From an uncultured Ruminococcus sp. (lineage in GTDB: Bacteria > Bacillota > Clostridia > Oscillospirales > Acutalibacteraceae), in assembly GCA_958403905.1 (NCBI GenBank), contig CATXZD010000004.1:116600-180599 (forward strand): a stretch of DNA of 64,000 nt, written 5' to 3'. Of the stretch, positions 16,698 through 25,574 are shown one piece after another. The translations under genes were made by a program, and so were the position numbers. The notes beneath the pieces are model-generated. The model was not told the origin of the DNA and searched no databases. It saw nothing but the letters and a program-made list of their open reading frames with translations. The number at the start of each line of letters is the position of its first letter. Position 1 is the stretch's first letter.

Positions 16698-16982
16698 TTA
16701 TGTTTTCTCTTCAATATATTTGTTAATCACATTTCTAATTTCAATTAAGTAGTCCTTACTTAATTTTTTAAAACTACAACTATCAGGAATAAAAATATAT
16801 TTTGTGTCTTTTGGCATTATGTTTTGAATTAAATTATCAAATTTAAGAAGTTTATCGAAGGTTATTCTATCGGGATTATAAGTAAATACATAAATAGACT
16901 CTTTGTCAGATTGTATTGTAGAAATACTACACTCTTGTTCAAATTGTTTAAGTCGAGCAAGTATTGTTTTATAATCATTCAT
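16698..16982 (-). CDS. Hypothetical phage protein (94 aa)
   Basis: A soluble alpha/beta-looking protein with the segment IMPKDTKYIFIPDSCSFKKLSKDYLIEIRN. No family recognised. It directly precedes dut. Confidence 0.5.
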   Translation of the reverse strand: MNDYKTILARLKQFEQECSISTIQSDKESIYVFTYNPDRITFDKLLKFDNLIQNIMPKDTKYIFIPDSCSFKKLSKDYLIEIRNVINKYIEEKT

Positions 16983-17046
16983 ACTGTTTCACTCTTTCTT
17001 TATAATGACATATCATTTATCTTCTTCAAACATAAAACGTCACCTC

Positions 17047-17391
17047 TTAATCTGTTACATATGTATCAATATCACAATCAATTTCTGATTTAATCTTATT
17101 TTTGTTATTAAATTCTTCAATTGTTTTAATAATTCTGTTGTAATAATCCAAAGCTATTTCGCCTGATTTATATTTGCAACAAACAATTTTATTATCTTCA
17201 TCTTTGTCACTTCCGTTGATATAAATATCTTTTAATTTTAATTCTGGCTCAACAACCGACCATATTTCCATACTGGTAGTGGGTGAAGTAAAAATCAGAT
17301 CAGTACCTCTTAACTTTTCAGGCATTTCTAATACTTTCATTAATACAACATTTTCAATTCGCCACAGTTTTATTCTAATTTTATTTGTCAT
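17047..17391 (-). CDS. Hypothetical phage protein (114 aa)
   Basis: The first part alternates hydrophobic and charged residues (beta-rich); the second part has KYKSGEIALDYYNRIIKTIEEFNNKNK, a helical tail. No motif is recognised. Several in-frame ATG codons near the 5' end leave the start uncertain. Confidence 0.5.
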   Translation of the reverse strand: MTNKIRIKLWRIENVVLMKVLEMPEKLRGTDLIFTSPTTSMEIWSVVEPELKLKDIYINGSDKDEDNKIVCCKYKSGEIALDYYNRIIKTIEEFNNKNKIKSEIDCDIDTYVTD

Positions 17392-17445
17392 AGTAATACC
17401 TCTTTTTCCTTACCTTAAAATCCATCTTTTAATAGTGTATTTTTA

Positions 17446-17844
17446 TTATTCTTCAATTGGTGTATTCCAACAATCCATACAAGTACAATCTCTTTTTGAT
17501 ATTGCATTGCCGTTTTCGTCTATCTTTGCGCAATCTTCACAAAGTCCTAAAGTAGCCAAACAAATGCCATCGGGAACACCGTCACTATCAAGTTGAGCAT
17601 TTGGATAATGTTTTAAAAATTCTGATAGAAAAGTTTTCTGTGGGTGCTCGTCTGACCATTTTTGAACGATAGCAATAGCTTTTTGTGGACAAAATAATTC
17701 AAGTTTTGTACAACTAAAACCCGTGCTGTTGTTTTCACTACACAACGAGCAAGTTCTACGATCTATCCTGCAATAGGCTTTGGTGTCTGCTTCTACCATC
17801 CTAGCTTTTTCTTTAAAATAATTTTCTGTTTTACTACAATCCAC
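17446..17844 (-). CDS. Cys-rich conserved phage protein (132 aa)
   Basis: Twelve or so cysteines in pairs: CSLCSEN, the isolated Cys near SCTKLELFCP, CEDCAKID, CTCMDCW. The helix QKAIAIVQKWSDEHPQKTFLSEFLKHYPNAQ is shared, as I recall, by a family of Firmicutes phage proteins without known function. Probably zinc-binding. The gene overlaps its upstream neighbour by a few bases. Confidence 0.65.
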   Translation of the reverse strand: MDCSKTENYFKEKARMVEADTKAYCRIDRRTCSLCSENNSTGFSCTKLELFCPQKAIAIVQKWSDEHPQKTFLSEFLKHYPNAQLDSDGVPDGICLATLGLCEDCAKIDENGNAISKRDCTCMDCWNTPIEE

Positions 17845-18112
17845 GATTATCCCTCGCCTTCTTCAATCTCTCAGCCGCTTTCAATCTTTGTTCTTCTGTC
17901 ATATTATTTTTTCGTGGTGGTGAAATTTTCAACCAGTTAATAGGCACTTCAAAAATTTTAGAACCATCATCATTTTCATATATAACCTTTACATCACTAT
18001 TTGGTTCGTCAGCATATTTTGTTAGTTTATTTAGCCATTTTCTTTGAGATGTAAATACCGACATAGTTTTATCTTCTTGTAGGTAGTTTATAGTAGTTTC
18101 TATATCAGACAT
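17834..18112 (-). CDS. Conserved phage/mobile-element protein (about 92 aa)
   Basis: The middle reads MSVFTSQRKWLNKLTKYADEP and the C-terminus MTEEQRLKAAERLKKARDNR, the latter a motif I know from many Gram-positive phage and conjugative-element proteins of unknown role. Start ATG 18112 is chosen for spacing to the GAAGGTG site within the previous gene's stop. Confidence 0.6.
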   Translation of the reverse strand: MSDIETTINYLQEDKTMSVFTSQRKWLNKLTKYADEPNSDVKVIYENDDGSKIFEVPINWLKISPPRKNNMTEEQRLKAAERLKKARDNRGL

Positions 18113-18113
18113 T

Positions 18114-18311
18114 TTACTCATCACCTTCATCGACCTTTATATATCTACCACAATGACATTCACCCAATTTCTTTTGTTCTCGGAACGCTTTACAAATACA
18201 CTTTGTATCATTTGTTTTCATCAATTCACAAGGGCAATATCCGTCATTATCTTTAACAGCTTTTGTGATTTCTTCGTATATATCTTTGTTTGGATTTTTA
18301 ATTATCTTCAT
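18114..18311 (-). CDS. Mini ferredoxin:thioredoxin-reductase-like protein
   Basis: Sixty-six residues. GYCPCELMKTNDTKCICKAFREQ followed by GECHCGRYI reproduces the CPC ... CxC ... CHC cysteine triad of the catalytic subunit of ferredoxin:thioredoxin reductase, which holds a [4Fe-4S] cluster next to a redox disulfide. The spacing between the first two pairs is shorter than in the plant enzyme. Its ATG overlaps the nrdG stop (TAATG), so it is translationally coupled to the anaerobic reductase operon. A role as electron donor to NrdD or the glutaredoxin is inference. Confidence 0.65.
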   Translation of the reverse strand: MKIIKNPNKDIYEEITKAVKDNDGYCPCELMKTNDTKCICKAFREQKKLGECHCGRYIKVDEGDE

Positions 18312-18787
18312 TAACAAATTCTCCTTGCATATTGATTTTCACTTGCAAGATTAACTCCTAAAACTTCATCAAAATGAGGCTTTTGATTCGGGATATATCT
18401 ACCAAATTTAACTATAATATTACAAAATTCGGTCTCTAATGTTTTTAAGATAGGTTTTATTTCTTCTTCTGTGTATCCAGTATAAATAACAATATCGTCA
18501 GCAGATTGCTTTCTGATTTTTTTTATAAATTCATAAACTTCTTCCCAAGTATCGAACGGTTCTAAACCACCAAATACTATTGCATTAGTAATTTGATTGT
18601 TGATATATCTCTGTAGTAAATCATCAACACAAATATTTATATTAGGAGTATTAGCAAGTGCGCTGTTTTGACACACTTGCTTACCACATTCCTTATCACA
18701 TTTAAAAGTGCAAGAATAACACATAATTACCATACTTGGCTTTCTGTAGTTAATAAAGTCTTCATCAATTACACCTTTAATTAACAT
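18311..18787 (-). CDS. nrdG: Anaerobic ribonucleotide reductase activase
   Basis: A radical SAM enzyme that makes the glycyl radical on NrdD. The 158 residues contain CYSCTFKCDKECGKQVCQ, a cysteine-rich cluster site variant typical of phage NrdG, GGLEPF (the GGEP-type SAM-binding segment), and the DDIVIYTGYTEEEI block. Its start overlaps the nrdD stop (TAATG). Enzyme needs strict anaerobiosis, which agrees with a gut or rumen clostridial host. Confidence 0.88.
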   Translation of the reverse strand: MLIKGVIDEDFINYRKPSMVIMCYSCTFKCDKECGKQVCQNSALANTPNINICVDDLLQRYINNQITNAIVFGGLEPFDTWEEVYEFIKKIRKQSADDIVIYTGYTEEEIKPILKTLETEFCNIIVKFGRYIPNQKPHFDEVLGVNLASENQYARRIC

Positions 18788-20712
18788 TATTGCATAACCC
18801 CATCATTCTGAAGAACGTTCATCCATCTTCGTTTATCAAATTCACATTTTCTAATGTTCTGATAACTACTTGTCGGAGTATAGAAACCAACTACTCTTGC
18901 GTATGTATCTGCAATAGGCTCTCCACACACAGGACATTTTGATTCACTGATAAATGCGTGTTTATGCTGGCATACACTAATCTTTGTAGTAAAAGCAAAA
19001 TAAATAACACCCTGAGAAGCTACATAGTTAAGCATTCCCCACGCAGTTTCTTCATTCGGGAAACGATTTTCGATATTAATATGAGCAATACAACCACCGC
19101 CACACTTTTTATCGAACAAAGAACCAAGTCTACACTTTTCTTGGATTGTACATTTTTCCATAAGAGGTATCCATTGATTGCTGTAGATAAAGTATTTATT
19201 CTGTTCAAATAAAAGATTATCAGCTTGGCATATTACGCCAGCGCAATTCTCTGCAGGAATCATCTCAATATTAAATGAAAAATCACATTCAAAGTTATCC
19301 TTGACTTCATTCATAACATCGAGAATTTGTGTAGTAAACTCAACAGCTTCATCAGAATAACTCTTACATCCCATTTCATCGGTGTTAATAAGACCAAACA
19401 AATCCATTACCTCATACATTCCGATGCCACCAATAGTACAGAACTGCTTGTCAAATTCAACAGCACCGTCTCTATAATTAGGAAGTAACCCCTTCTCAAT
19501 ATTTCGCTTAATGATATGTCGCATAGATGTTAATGCCTTACAATTAAGTAAAACTCTACTCTTCAAAATCTTCAAATACTTAGATTTATTAAATTTACTT
19601 TCATAAGCAATACGGACTAAGTTTATTGTACTTACCCTACATGAACCTACTGACAATGCAGTGCCACCGATTGAATTAATAAAGGCATCCAGTTTTTGAG
19701 TATCAGAAAGTAAGCGGCAACAATTTGATAAAACACCTACATTATCACTAACAAAGAAGTTACTATCTGACCATTTAATATTGTGATTAGAGCACCAGTG
19801 AGCAAAATCTTCATCTACAAACTTGCCATTCTGATATAAAAGAGAATAAGTCAACACAGGATATGTAAACATATTTGACTCACGAATTTCACTTACCACT
19901 TCCATAAATACTTTTTGACAATTAATTAAGTCTTCAATATGGTCAATGGCAAGTGTACCATCTGGGAACTCTACGCTACCAAATAGTGCTTCTAAATAAG
20001 GTCTATCAAAAATAGAAACATTCGTAAATGCACTCTGATCTATACGTAAGAACGGCTGATTAAGTCTATAAATAAACTTTTGATATTGTTGCCTAAGATA
20101 GTAGTCTGGGTTTTTCATATAGTATCCTTGCTCACAGTCAATTTTCCAAAAGTACCAAGCCCAAATCAAGATATTAGGCATACCAACAGCACCCGATTGA
20201 CGATTAGACAAAAAAGATACAAATTCAATTACATCATCAAAATATGTAGTAAGGTGTTTTGGTGCTTGATTATTATATCCATCAAGGAAGAATAATCCCT
20301 CAGTAGCAAGACGAGTAAAATCATTTGCCCAACAATAAGGGAAATAACTTGCTGTGGTACTATCATTAAGATAAAAACCTCTACTAAATTCTTGCCTTAA
20401 CCATTGTTTTGCAGTACGTAATCCCCACATCTTCTTAATTTCAAGAAAGATTTTATTTAAGCCAAATAATTTATCTTCGCTCTTGCCTTTTTCACTCATA
20501 AAACTGCGAATATCCTTATGATTTGCGTTAGCGTTAGGATCGATAGAAGAATCAGCAAGAGTGTCTCTATCAACAAAATTCTCAATAAACTCTGAAAAAT
20601 CAAGCTGACTCGGATGAATACCATTAATATATTCAAAATCTTCACCAAATTCCTTCTTCAATTCATCAAGACAACGCTCAAAATCTTTTGATAATTTTAA
20701 TTGTATTTCCAT
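18787..20712 (-). CDS. nrdD: Anaerobic (class III) ribonucleoside-triphosphate reductase
   Basis: Reduces NTPs to dNTPs. The 641 residues lack an N-terminal ATP-cone. Visible landmarks are FRGFYLNDS-type active-site segments, DNVGVLSNCCRLLSD, GTALSVGSCRVSTINL, the zinc site CQHKHAFISESKCPVCG, and the C-terminal RVVGFY whose glycine should carry the radical. It is intact and heads the nrdD-nrdG-FTR-like set, with a glutaredoxin gene just upstream under a strong promoter. Lack of the ATP-cone suggests no allosteric dATP off switch, as in several phage reductases. Confidence 0.93.
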   Translation of the reverse strand: MEIQLKLSKDFERCLDELKKEFGEDFEYINGIHPSQLDFSEFIENFVDRDTLADSSIDPNANANHKDIRSFMSEKGKSEDKLFGLNKIFLEIKKMWGLRTAKQWLRQEFSRGFYLNDSTTASYFPYCWANDFTRLATEGLFFLDGYNNQAPKHLTTYFDDVIEFVSFLSNRQSGAVGMPNILIWAWYFWKIDCEQGYYMKNPDYYLRQQYQKFIYRLNQPFLRIDQSAFTNVSIFDRPYLEALFGSVEFPDGTLAIDHIEDLINCQKVFMEVVSEIRESNMFTYPVLTYSLLYQNGKFVDEDFAHWCSNHNIKWSDSNFFVSDNVGVLSNCCRLLSDTQKLDAFINSIGGTALSVGSCRVSTINLVRIAYESKFNKSKYLKILKSRVLLNCKALTSMRHIIKRNIEKGLLPNYRDGAVEFDKQFCTIGGIGMYEVMDLFGLINTDEMGCKSYSDEAVEFTTQILDVMNEVKDNFECDFSFNIEMIPAENCAGVICQADNLLFEQNKYFIYSNQWIPLMEKCTIQEKCRLGSLFDKKCGGGCIAHINIENRFPNEETAWGMLNYVASQGVIYFAFTTKISVCQHKHAFISESKCPVCGEPIADTYARVVGFYTPTSSYQNIRKCEFDKRRWMNVLQNDGVMQ

Positions 20713-20724
20713 ATTTACCTCCTG

Positions 20725-20925
20725 TTACTGGTTATTTATCCATTGATTTGCTTTACCGAAGTTCATCATTTCGCCGTCAATTTTCAGTACAGGAACTTGA
20801 TTAATTCCAAGAGCGACCATTTCTTCTACATTTTGATTTTCAGTATAGTCGATATTTTTCTCGGCTAACTTTTTTTTCAAAATTTTACATTTAGGGCAAC
20901 CAGTAGAATATAAAATTACATTCAT
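20725..20925 (-). CDS. Glutaredoxin/NrdH-like redoxin
   Basis: Sixty-six residues: VILYSTGCPKCKILKKKLAEKNI gives the CxxC active site (Cys-Pro-Lys-Cys), and GINQVPVLKIDGEMM the cis-proline TVP-type loop. It is a minimal thioredoxin fold that reduces ribonucleotide reductase or partner proteins. First gene of the nrd operon, 12 bp before nrdD, behind a consensus promoter and one copy of the recurrent motif. Confidence 0.9.
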   Translation of the reverse strand: MNVILYSTGCPKCKILKKKLAEKNIDYTENQNVEEMVALGINQVPVLKIDGEMMNFGKANQWINNQ

Positions 20926-20947
20926 ACAACCACTCCTTATAATAATA

Positions 20948-20972
20948 TTGATATATAGGTTTACTATCTATC
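20948..20972 (-). repeat. Recurrent leader motif, copy 3
   Basis: Minus strand reads GATAGTAAACCTATATATCAA, placed between the promoter at 20980-21008 and the glutaredoxin ribosome site, 23 nt from the start codon. Confidence 0.7.
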
Positions 20973-20979
20973 ATACTTT

Positions 20980-21008
20980 ATTATACAATTTATTTTTCAA
21001 TTTAACAA
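20980..21008 (-). promoter_or_regulatory. Strong sigma-A promoter P1 of the nrd operon
   Basis: TTGTTA (21003-21008), 17 bases, TATAAT (20980-20985) on the minus strand. The surroundings (ATTTGTTAAA and AATTGTATAATAAAGTAT) are shared nearly base for base with promoters P2 (39281) and P3 (60045), well beyond what the -35 and -10 boxes require. Confidence 0.85.
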
Positions 21009-21024
21009 ATGAAAATCGAAAAAT

Positions 21025-23082
21025 TTATGAAATTATTTTTAAAAAATCTTCTTCGGTGACAATTGGAACACCTAAAGATTTTGCTTTTTTATTTTTACTG
21101 GAAGAAGAATTTATATCATTATTGATAAGATAATCAGTCTTTTTAGATACCGAAGAAGCAACCTTACCGCCATTTTGCTCAATAACATCTACTAATGCCT
21201 GACGATTTTTGAAACAAGTAAGTGAGCCAGTAATGGCAATAGTCTTACCTTCAAGGGTGTTGGACTGTGATTGAGGTACAGAAGTTTCAAAGATTAACAT
21301 ACTAACTAATTCTCTATATTCAGCAACATTTTCTTCATCTAAGAAATAATGCTTAATATTATTAGTTGCAACTTCACCAAAATCATCAATTACAGTCCAA
21401 TCATACGAACCACTACTAATTGCTTTATCAAATTCAGCAAAGCTACCATTAAAATGCTTGCTGATATTTTTACTTGCTACTCTGCCTATAGACGGAATAG
21501 ACAAACCATTGATAAGCCTATCAAGAGTTGTTGTTCTACTCTTTTCAATATTTGCTAATAATTTGTCAACAGATTTTTTGCCAAAACCATAACCCTCAGT
21601 TTCATATAAATAATCTTTGTAATCGTGCAAATCATATATACTCCATAATCCTGAAGTTATACAATCTAAATCTAATAGTTTCTCTAATGTTGATTCTGAA
21701 AGACCGTCAATATTCATAGCCTCTTTACTTACAAAATGAGATAATCTACCAAGGATTTTACCTTTACAACGAGGATTAGAACAAATTAAGACATCTGAAT
21801 TATTATCTTTATCTATTAATGTGTGTTTCTCACAAACAGGACAAAATTCAGGATAATCTATATACGTCACGTTTTTAGTTTGTTTGTCTTTTATAGATAA
21901 GTTATCTTTTATTTTTGGAATTATCTGATTGGCTTTATATACTGTAATTCTGTCTCCAATGCTTAATTTAAAATCATTAAAAATAGATAAATTATGAAGT
22001 GATGCTCTTTCAACTATTGTACCGTCAATATCAACAGGCTTAAATATTGCGACAGGAGTAATGTGTCCTGACTTCCCTACTTGCCACTCAACATCTGTTA
22101 ATATTGTTTCTTCTACATCGTCATAGAATTTAAAAGCGATAGAATGTTTTGGGTGATGATCGGTACTGCCCAATGACTCTGCATATGAAGTATCATTATA
22201 AGTCATTACCAGTCCATCAATAGGATAACTAAATTCCTTGGCAACACCCTTCAGCATTTCAATCGTTTTTTCTAAAGCATGTTTAGTACGATCCGAGAAT
22301 GTAGTGTGAGTTGTATAAGGTACAATATCAAATCCCAATTCTCTAATACATTTTAATTTATTGGAATAACTTGAAAGAGTTTTAGTAGTAACATTCTCAT
22401 CTGTTTCTTCGTCATACCACTCAATCTCGTTTTCAATAAAAGGTACTTTCCAAGCGATAAACTGTAAATGTCTTTGTGCAGTTATCTTACTGTCAAGCTG
22501 TCTAACAGAACCATTTGCAAGGTTACGAGGATTTTTGTACTGCTTATCTTTTGGGAGTTCTTCGTTGATTTTATTAAAATCATCATAAGTAATAATTGCC
22601 TCACCCTCAACTTCTAATCTACCCTTATAACTAATAGTTAAGGGAATGTTCTCAAAAGTAGTCGCATTGTGGGTAATGTCTTCACCCTCTATACCGTTAC
22701 CTCTTGTTTCTGCTTTAATTAATTTGCCGTTATCATAGGTAAGAAGAATTGTTAGTCCATCCATTTTCAAACTAAATACACAATTTCTGTTACCGATAAA
22801 AGAAATTAAATCATCTATTGATTTAGTTTTATTAAGTGAAAGCATAGGATGACTGTGCTTAACTTTATCTAATTTTGATATTACTTCATATCCTACAGAA
22901 TGAGTAGGAGAATTTGAGAATACAATATCTGTTTCTTTTTCAAATTCAATCAACATATCAAACTTTTTGTCATATTCTTCGTCCGAAACTAAAGACTCTG
23001 AACGGTTATAATAAGCTTCGCAATAACGATTTAGTTCTTTTACCAGCTCTTTAGCTTCGTCAATATTAGTTATTTTATTCAT
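21025..23082 (-). CDS. ligA: NAD-dependent DNA ligase
   Basis: Seals nicks using NAD. The 685 residues have the Ia/adenylation domain with KMDG (SLKMDGLTI, near residue 105, lysine adenylated), the OB fold, a four-cysteine zinc finger (CPVC ... CSNPRC), helix-hairpin-helix repeats (IPSIGRVASKNI) and a C-terminal BRCT domain (LEGKTIAITGSLTCFKNR). Full family length, intact. It is part of the replication block. Start ATG 23082 has a GAGGTGAT site. Confidence 0.95.
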   Translation of the reverse strand: MNKITNIDEAKELVKELNRYCEAYYNRSESLVSDEEYDKKFDMLIEFEKETDIVFSNSPTHSVGYEVISKLDKVKHSHPMLSLNKTKSIDDLISFIGNRNCVFSLKMDGLTILLTYDNGKLIKAETRGNGIEGEDITHNATTFENIPLTISYKGRLEVEGEAIITYDDFNKINEELPKDKQYKNPRNLANGSVRQLDSKITAQRHLQFIAWKVPFIENEIEWYDEETDENVTTKTLSSYSNKLKCIRELGFDIVPYTTHTTFSDRTKHALEKTIEMLKGVAKEFSYPIDGLVMTYNDTSYAESLGSTDHHPKHSIAFKFYDDVEETILTDVEWQVGKSGHITPVAIFKPVDIDGTIVERASLHNLSIFNDFKLSIGDRITVYKANQIIPKIKDNLSIKDKQTKNVTYIDYPEFCPVCEKHTLIDKDNNSDVLICSNPRCKGKILGRLSHFVSKEAMNIDGLSESTLEKLLDLDCITSGLWSIYDLHDYKDYLYETEGYGFGKKSVDKLLANIEKSRTTTLDRLINGLSIPSIGRVASKNISKHFNGSFAEFDKAISSGSYDWTVIDDFGEVATNNIKHYFLDEENVAEYRELVSMLIFETSVPQSQSNTLEGKTIAITGSLTCFKNRQALVDVIEQNGGKVASSVSKKTDYLINNDINSSSSKNKKAKSLGVPIVTEEDFLKIIS

Positions 23083-23091
23083 ATTATCACC

Positions 23092-23256
23092 TCAATACAT
23101 TACAAGGCTTTCTCTTACGAGAAAAGTATCACATTGAGAAAAATCTGTATTGCATTTATCTTTATTCTTTTTACATTTATCTTTTTTAGTATTGAAGTAT
23201 TGACACCTACGACATCTCGGAGGGAATTTACTTCCCTTTTTGTTCTGTTTGTCCAT
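23092..23256 (-). CDS. Tiny Cys-rich protein (54 aa)
   Basis: Begins MDKQNKKGSKFPPRC and has CRRC, an isolated Cys in DKC, and further Cys residues in KCNTDFSQC, plausible for a zinc site. It overlaps the 3' end of the RecD2-like gene by 29 bp and ends ten bases before ligA. Very basic. Not recognised; the overlap and cysteine pattern argue that it is translated. Confidence 0.6.
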   Translation of the reverse strand: MDKQNKKGSKFPPRCRRCQYFNTKKDKCKKNKDKCNTDFSQCDTFLVRESLVMY

Positions 23257-25549
23257 TATTAACACCTTCCTTTAATAAATCACACATAAATGTGGTTCTC
23301 ATAAGATTTGCTTTCTTTTTTACTGCCTTATTAACGCTATCTAAACTACCTAAGTGATAGCACTTTTTCCTCATTCTTGTTAAACCAACATACAACAAAT
23401 TAGAATTACAGAAAAATGAATGTGATTGCGGAGTACACAAAATAACATTATCAATACTACTACCTTGTGATTTATGGATTGTAATGCAATATCCCAATCC
23501 AATCATTTTTAAATCTGCCTTGCGATATTTAACATAAATGCCATCAAAATTTATAATCATATAAGAATCGAAAATTTCTTCAACTATACCTGTTTCACCA
23601 TTAGCAACAAACGCAGTAGCTTGTCCTGATTTTGAATCAACAAAAATATCTTCCATATCGTGTTCTCGTTGATATTCTAATGCTATCTCTGCTTTATAAT
23701 TATTAACCTTTTGAATAATTAAATCACCTTGAAAATATGTAGTATCACTCATTGTTAAAGATTGTGTACTTCCATAATTAGGATTAGCAACCTTTTGAAT
23801 CATATTATTTAATACTACAGTTCCGCAATCACCTACATTCTTTGCCGTAAGTACTTGTATATTATTGATTGAATTACCCATTTCAAGTAATTTCTTATAC
23901 AAAGCAACTGCGTTTTTAGCAACTAAATCAGAAGGAACATCAACAAAGATATAGTCTTTATTATTGCCAAAGGCTGTCATTTGATTTTTCATATTACTAT
24001 TTAAATATGGTTTAGTAAGGCGTACATCAGTAGCAATTTTCATTAAACCGCCCTCACCATATCGGAATACCTGAGTTAGTGTTGTAGTAGGAATAAGTTT
24101 TGTTGTCATAAAATCGTGTAATAGATTACCACAACTTACAGAAGGTAACTGTGCATTGTCACCGATAATTAATAGTTTAGTGTGTTTAAAATCAATAGCA
24201 TCAATTAAATGACTAAACAAACTAATATCCACCATTGAGAACTCATCTACAATAATAATGTCGTGATGTAACTTGTGTTCTTTATTTATACTCCAATTAT
24301 TTACTGGTACATATCCTAACCCTCTATGAATAGTTCTTGCTGGTTGCTTAGTATAATCAGCCAATACTTTTGAAGCTTTACCTGTTGGAGCAAATAAGGC
24401 AAATGACTTGTTATTATCATTAAGCATATTAATAATTGCCTGAGTGCTAAAACTTTTACCTACTCCTGCCGCACCATTAAGGATACTAATATTATAATTA
24501 CATACATTAGATACTGCTTGCATTTGTTCATTAGAAAGAGTAACACCATCTACAACACGATATTTTTCAACATCATAATTCCATTTATTCTGTTCAGATT
24601 TTAATGTTTTAATTATAGTATCCGCTATATATTTCTCTGTATTATATGTAGATTTCAATGAAACATCTAAGGTGCGTTTATCATAATAAATACTATCGTC
24701 TTTAATAGCAGTAACAAAATGTTCTGCACAGGCTGGTACAAGTTTTAAACAAGCGCTTCTCAAATTAGCAAGATTCATCTTTGTATGACCGTCATTTTCA
24801 TTCTCTTGTAATAGATACAGTAAACAAGACAAGCATCTCTGCGGACTGGTTTTTAAATCACCGTCAAAATCAATGATAGGCTTTTTACCTTTTGCCACAT
24901 TCTCATTTGAAGCCTTTTCAATTTCTAAAAGCAAAGCATCAGCAGTCTTAAAACCAACACCAGCCAACCCACATAAACATTTATATGGATCGTTTCTCAA
25001 CTTCTTTTTCAGTAATTCAATGGATGAATATTTATTATATATCTTTTTAATCATTGTGAGGTTTAAATAACCTTGAAACTCAATTACCAAATCTGCTAAA
25101 CAGAAATTTTCTATTATCTTTTGCTTGATACAATTAAAAGTATATTCTTTAATACCATATAGTTTAGATAAGTCAATATCGTCAAGCCTGTTCTCTTTAA
25201 CACGCTGAACAATATCAGGGTAATTTTCCCATAATACTTTCGCTTGATTAGGTGTAAGGATTTCTTGAAGAAAGAGATACATATCGTTATAGTTTGTTGG
25301 TACATCTCGTTTGATATTAATTACCTTGTAATTATATCCATATTTAGACTCTTGCTCTATACCAACGATTTCATAAGTAACTCCTATGGTTAATGCAGGT
25401 AACTCACCTAATATAGATACATTTTGAAATTTATTGTGTTTGATTTCAGGATATTTCTCTTTACTTACATTTACAGCATATATCTTAAAGTCTTCAGTAT
25501 CGTATGTACATCTAACAACCTCACCACTAAACTTAAACTCTTTTTCCAT
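23228..25549 (-). CDS. RecD2-like superfamily 1 DNA helicase
   Basis: A 5'-3' helicase of the RecD2/TraI type. The 773 residues have an N-terminal OB-like part, a helix-hairpin-helix region (GLAGVGFKTADALL, about 190-205), Walker A GAAGVGKS near 357, Walker B IIVDEFSMVD, motif III GDNAQLPSV, and the C-terminal motif VI region GYCITIHKSQGSSID ... LLYVGLTRMRKK. All SF1B motifs are present, so it is probably active in replication or repair. It lies between the polymerase and ligase genes. Confidence 0.88.
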   Translation of the reverse strand: MEKEFKFSGEVVRCTYDTEDFKIYAVNVSKEKYPEIKHNKFQNVSILGELPALTIGVTYEIVGIEQESKYGYNYKVINIKRDVPTNYNDMYLFLQEILTPNQAKVLWENYPDIVQRVKENRLDDIDLSKLYGIKEYTFNCIKQKIIENFCLADLVIEFQGYLNLTMIKKIYNKYSSIELLKKKLRNDPYKCLCGLAGVGFKTADALLLEIEKASNENVAKGKKPIIDFDGDLKTSPQRCLSCLLYLLQENENDGHTKMNLANLRSACLKLVPACAEHFVTAIKDDSIYYDKRTLDVSLKSTYNTEKYIADTIIKTLKSEQNKWNYDVEKYRVVDGVTLSNEQMQAVSNVCNYNISILNGAAGVGKSFSTQAIINMLNDNNKSFALFAPTGKASKVLADYTKQPARTIHRGLGYVPVNNWSINKEHKLHHDIIIVDEFSMVDISLFSHLIDAIDFKHTKLLIIGDNAQLPSVSCGNLLHDFMTTKLIPTTTLTQVFRYGEGGLMKIATDVRLTKPYLNSNMKNQMTAFGNNKDYIFVDVPSDLVAKNAVALYKKLLEMGNSINNIQVLTAKNVGDCGTVVLNNMIQKVANPNYGSTQSLTMSDTTYFQGDLIIQKVNNYKAEIALEYQREHDMEDIFVDSKSGQATAFVANGETGIVEEIFDSYMIINFDGIYVKYRKADLKMIGLGYCITIHKSQGSSIDNVILCTPQSHSFFCNSNLLYVGLTRMRKKCYHLGSLDSVNKAVKKKANLMRTTFMCDLLKEGVNNGQTEQKGK

Positions 25550-25574
25550 AACACTACTCCATTAAATCAAAATT

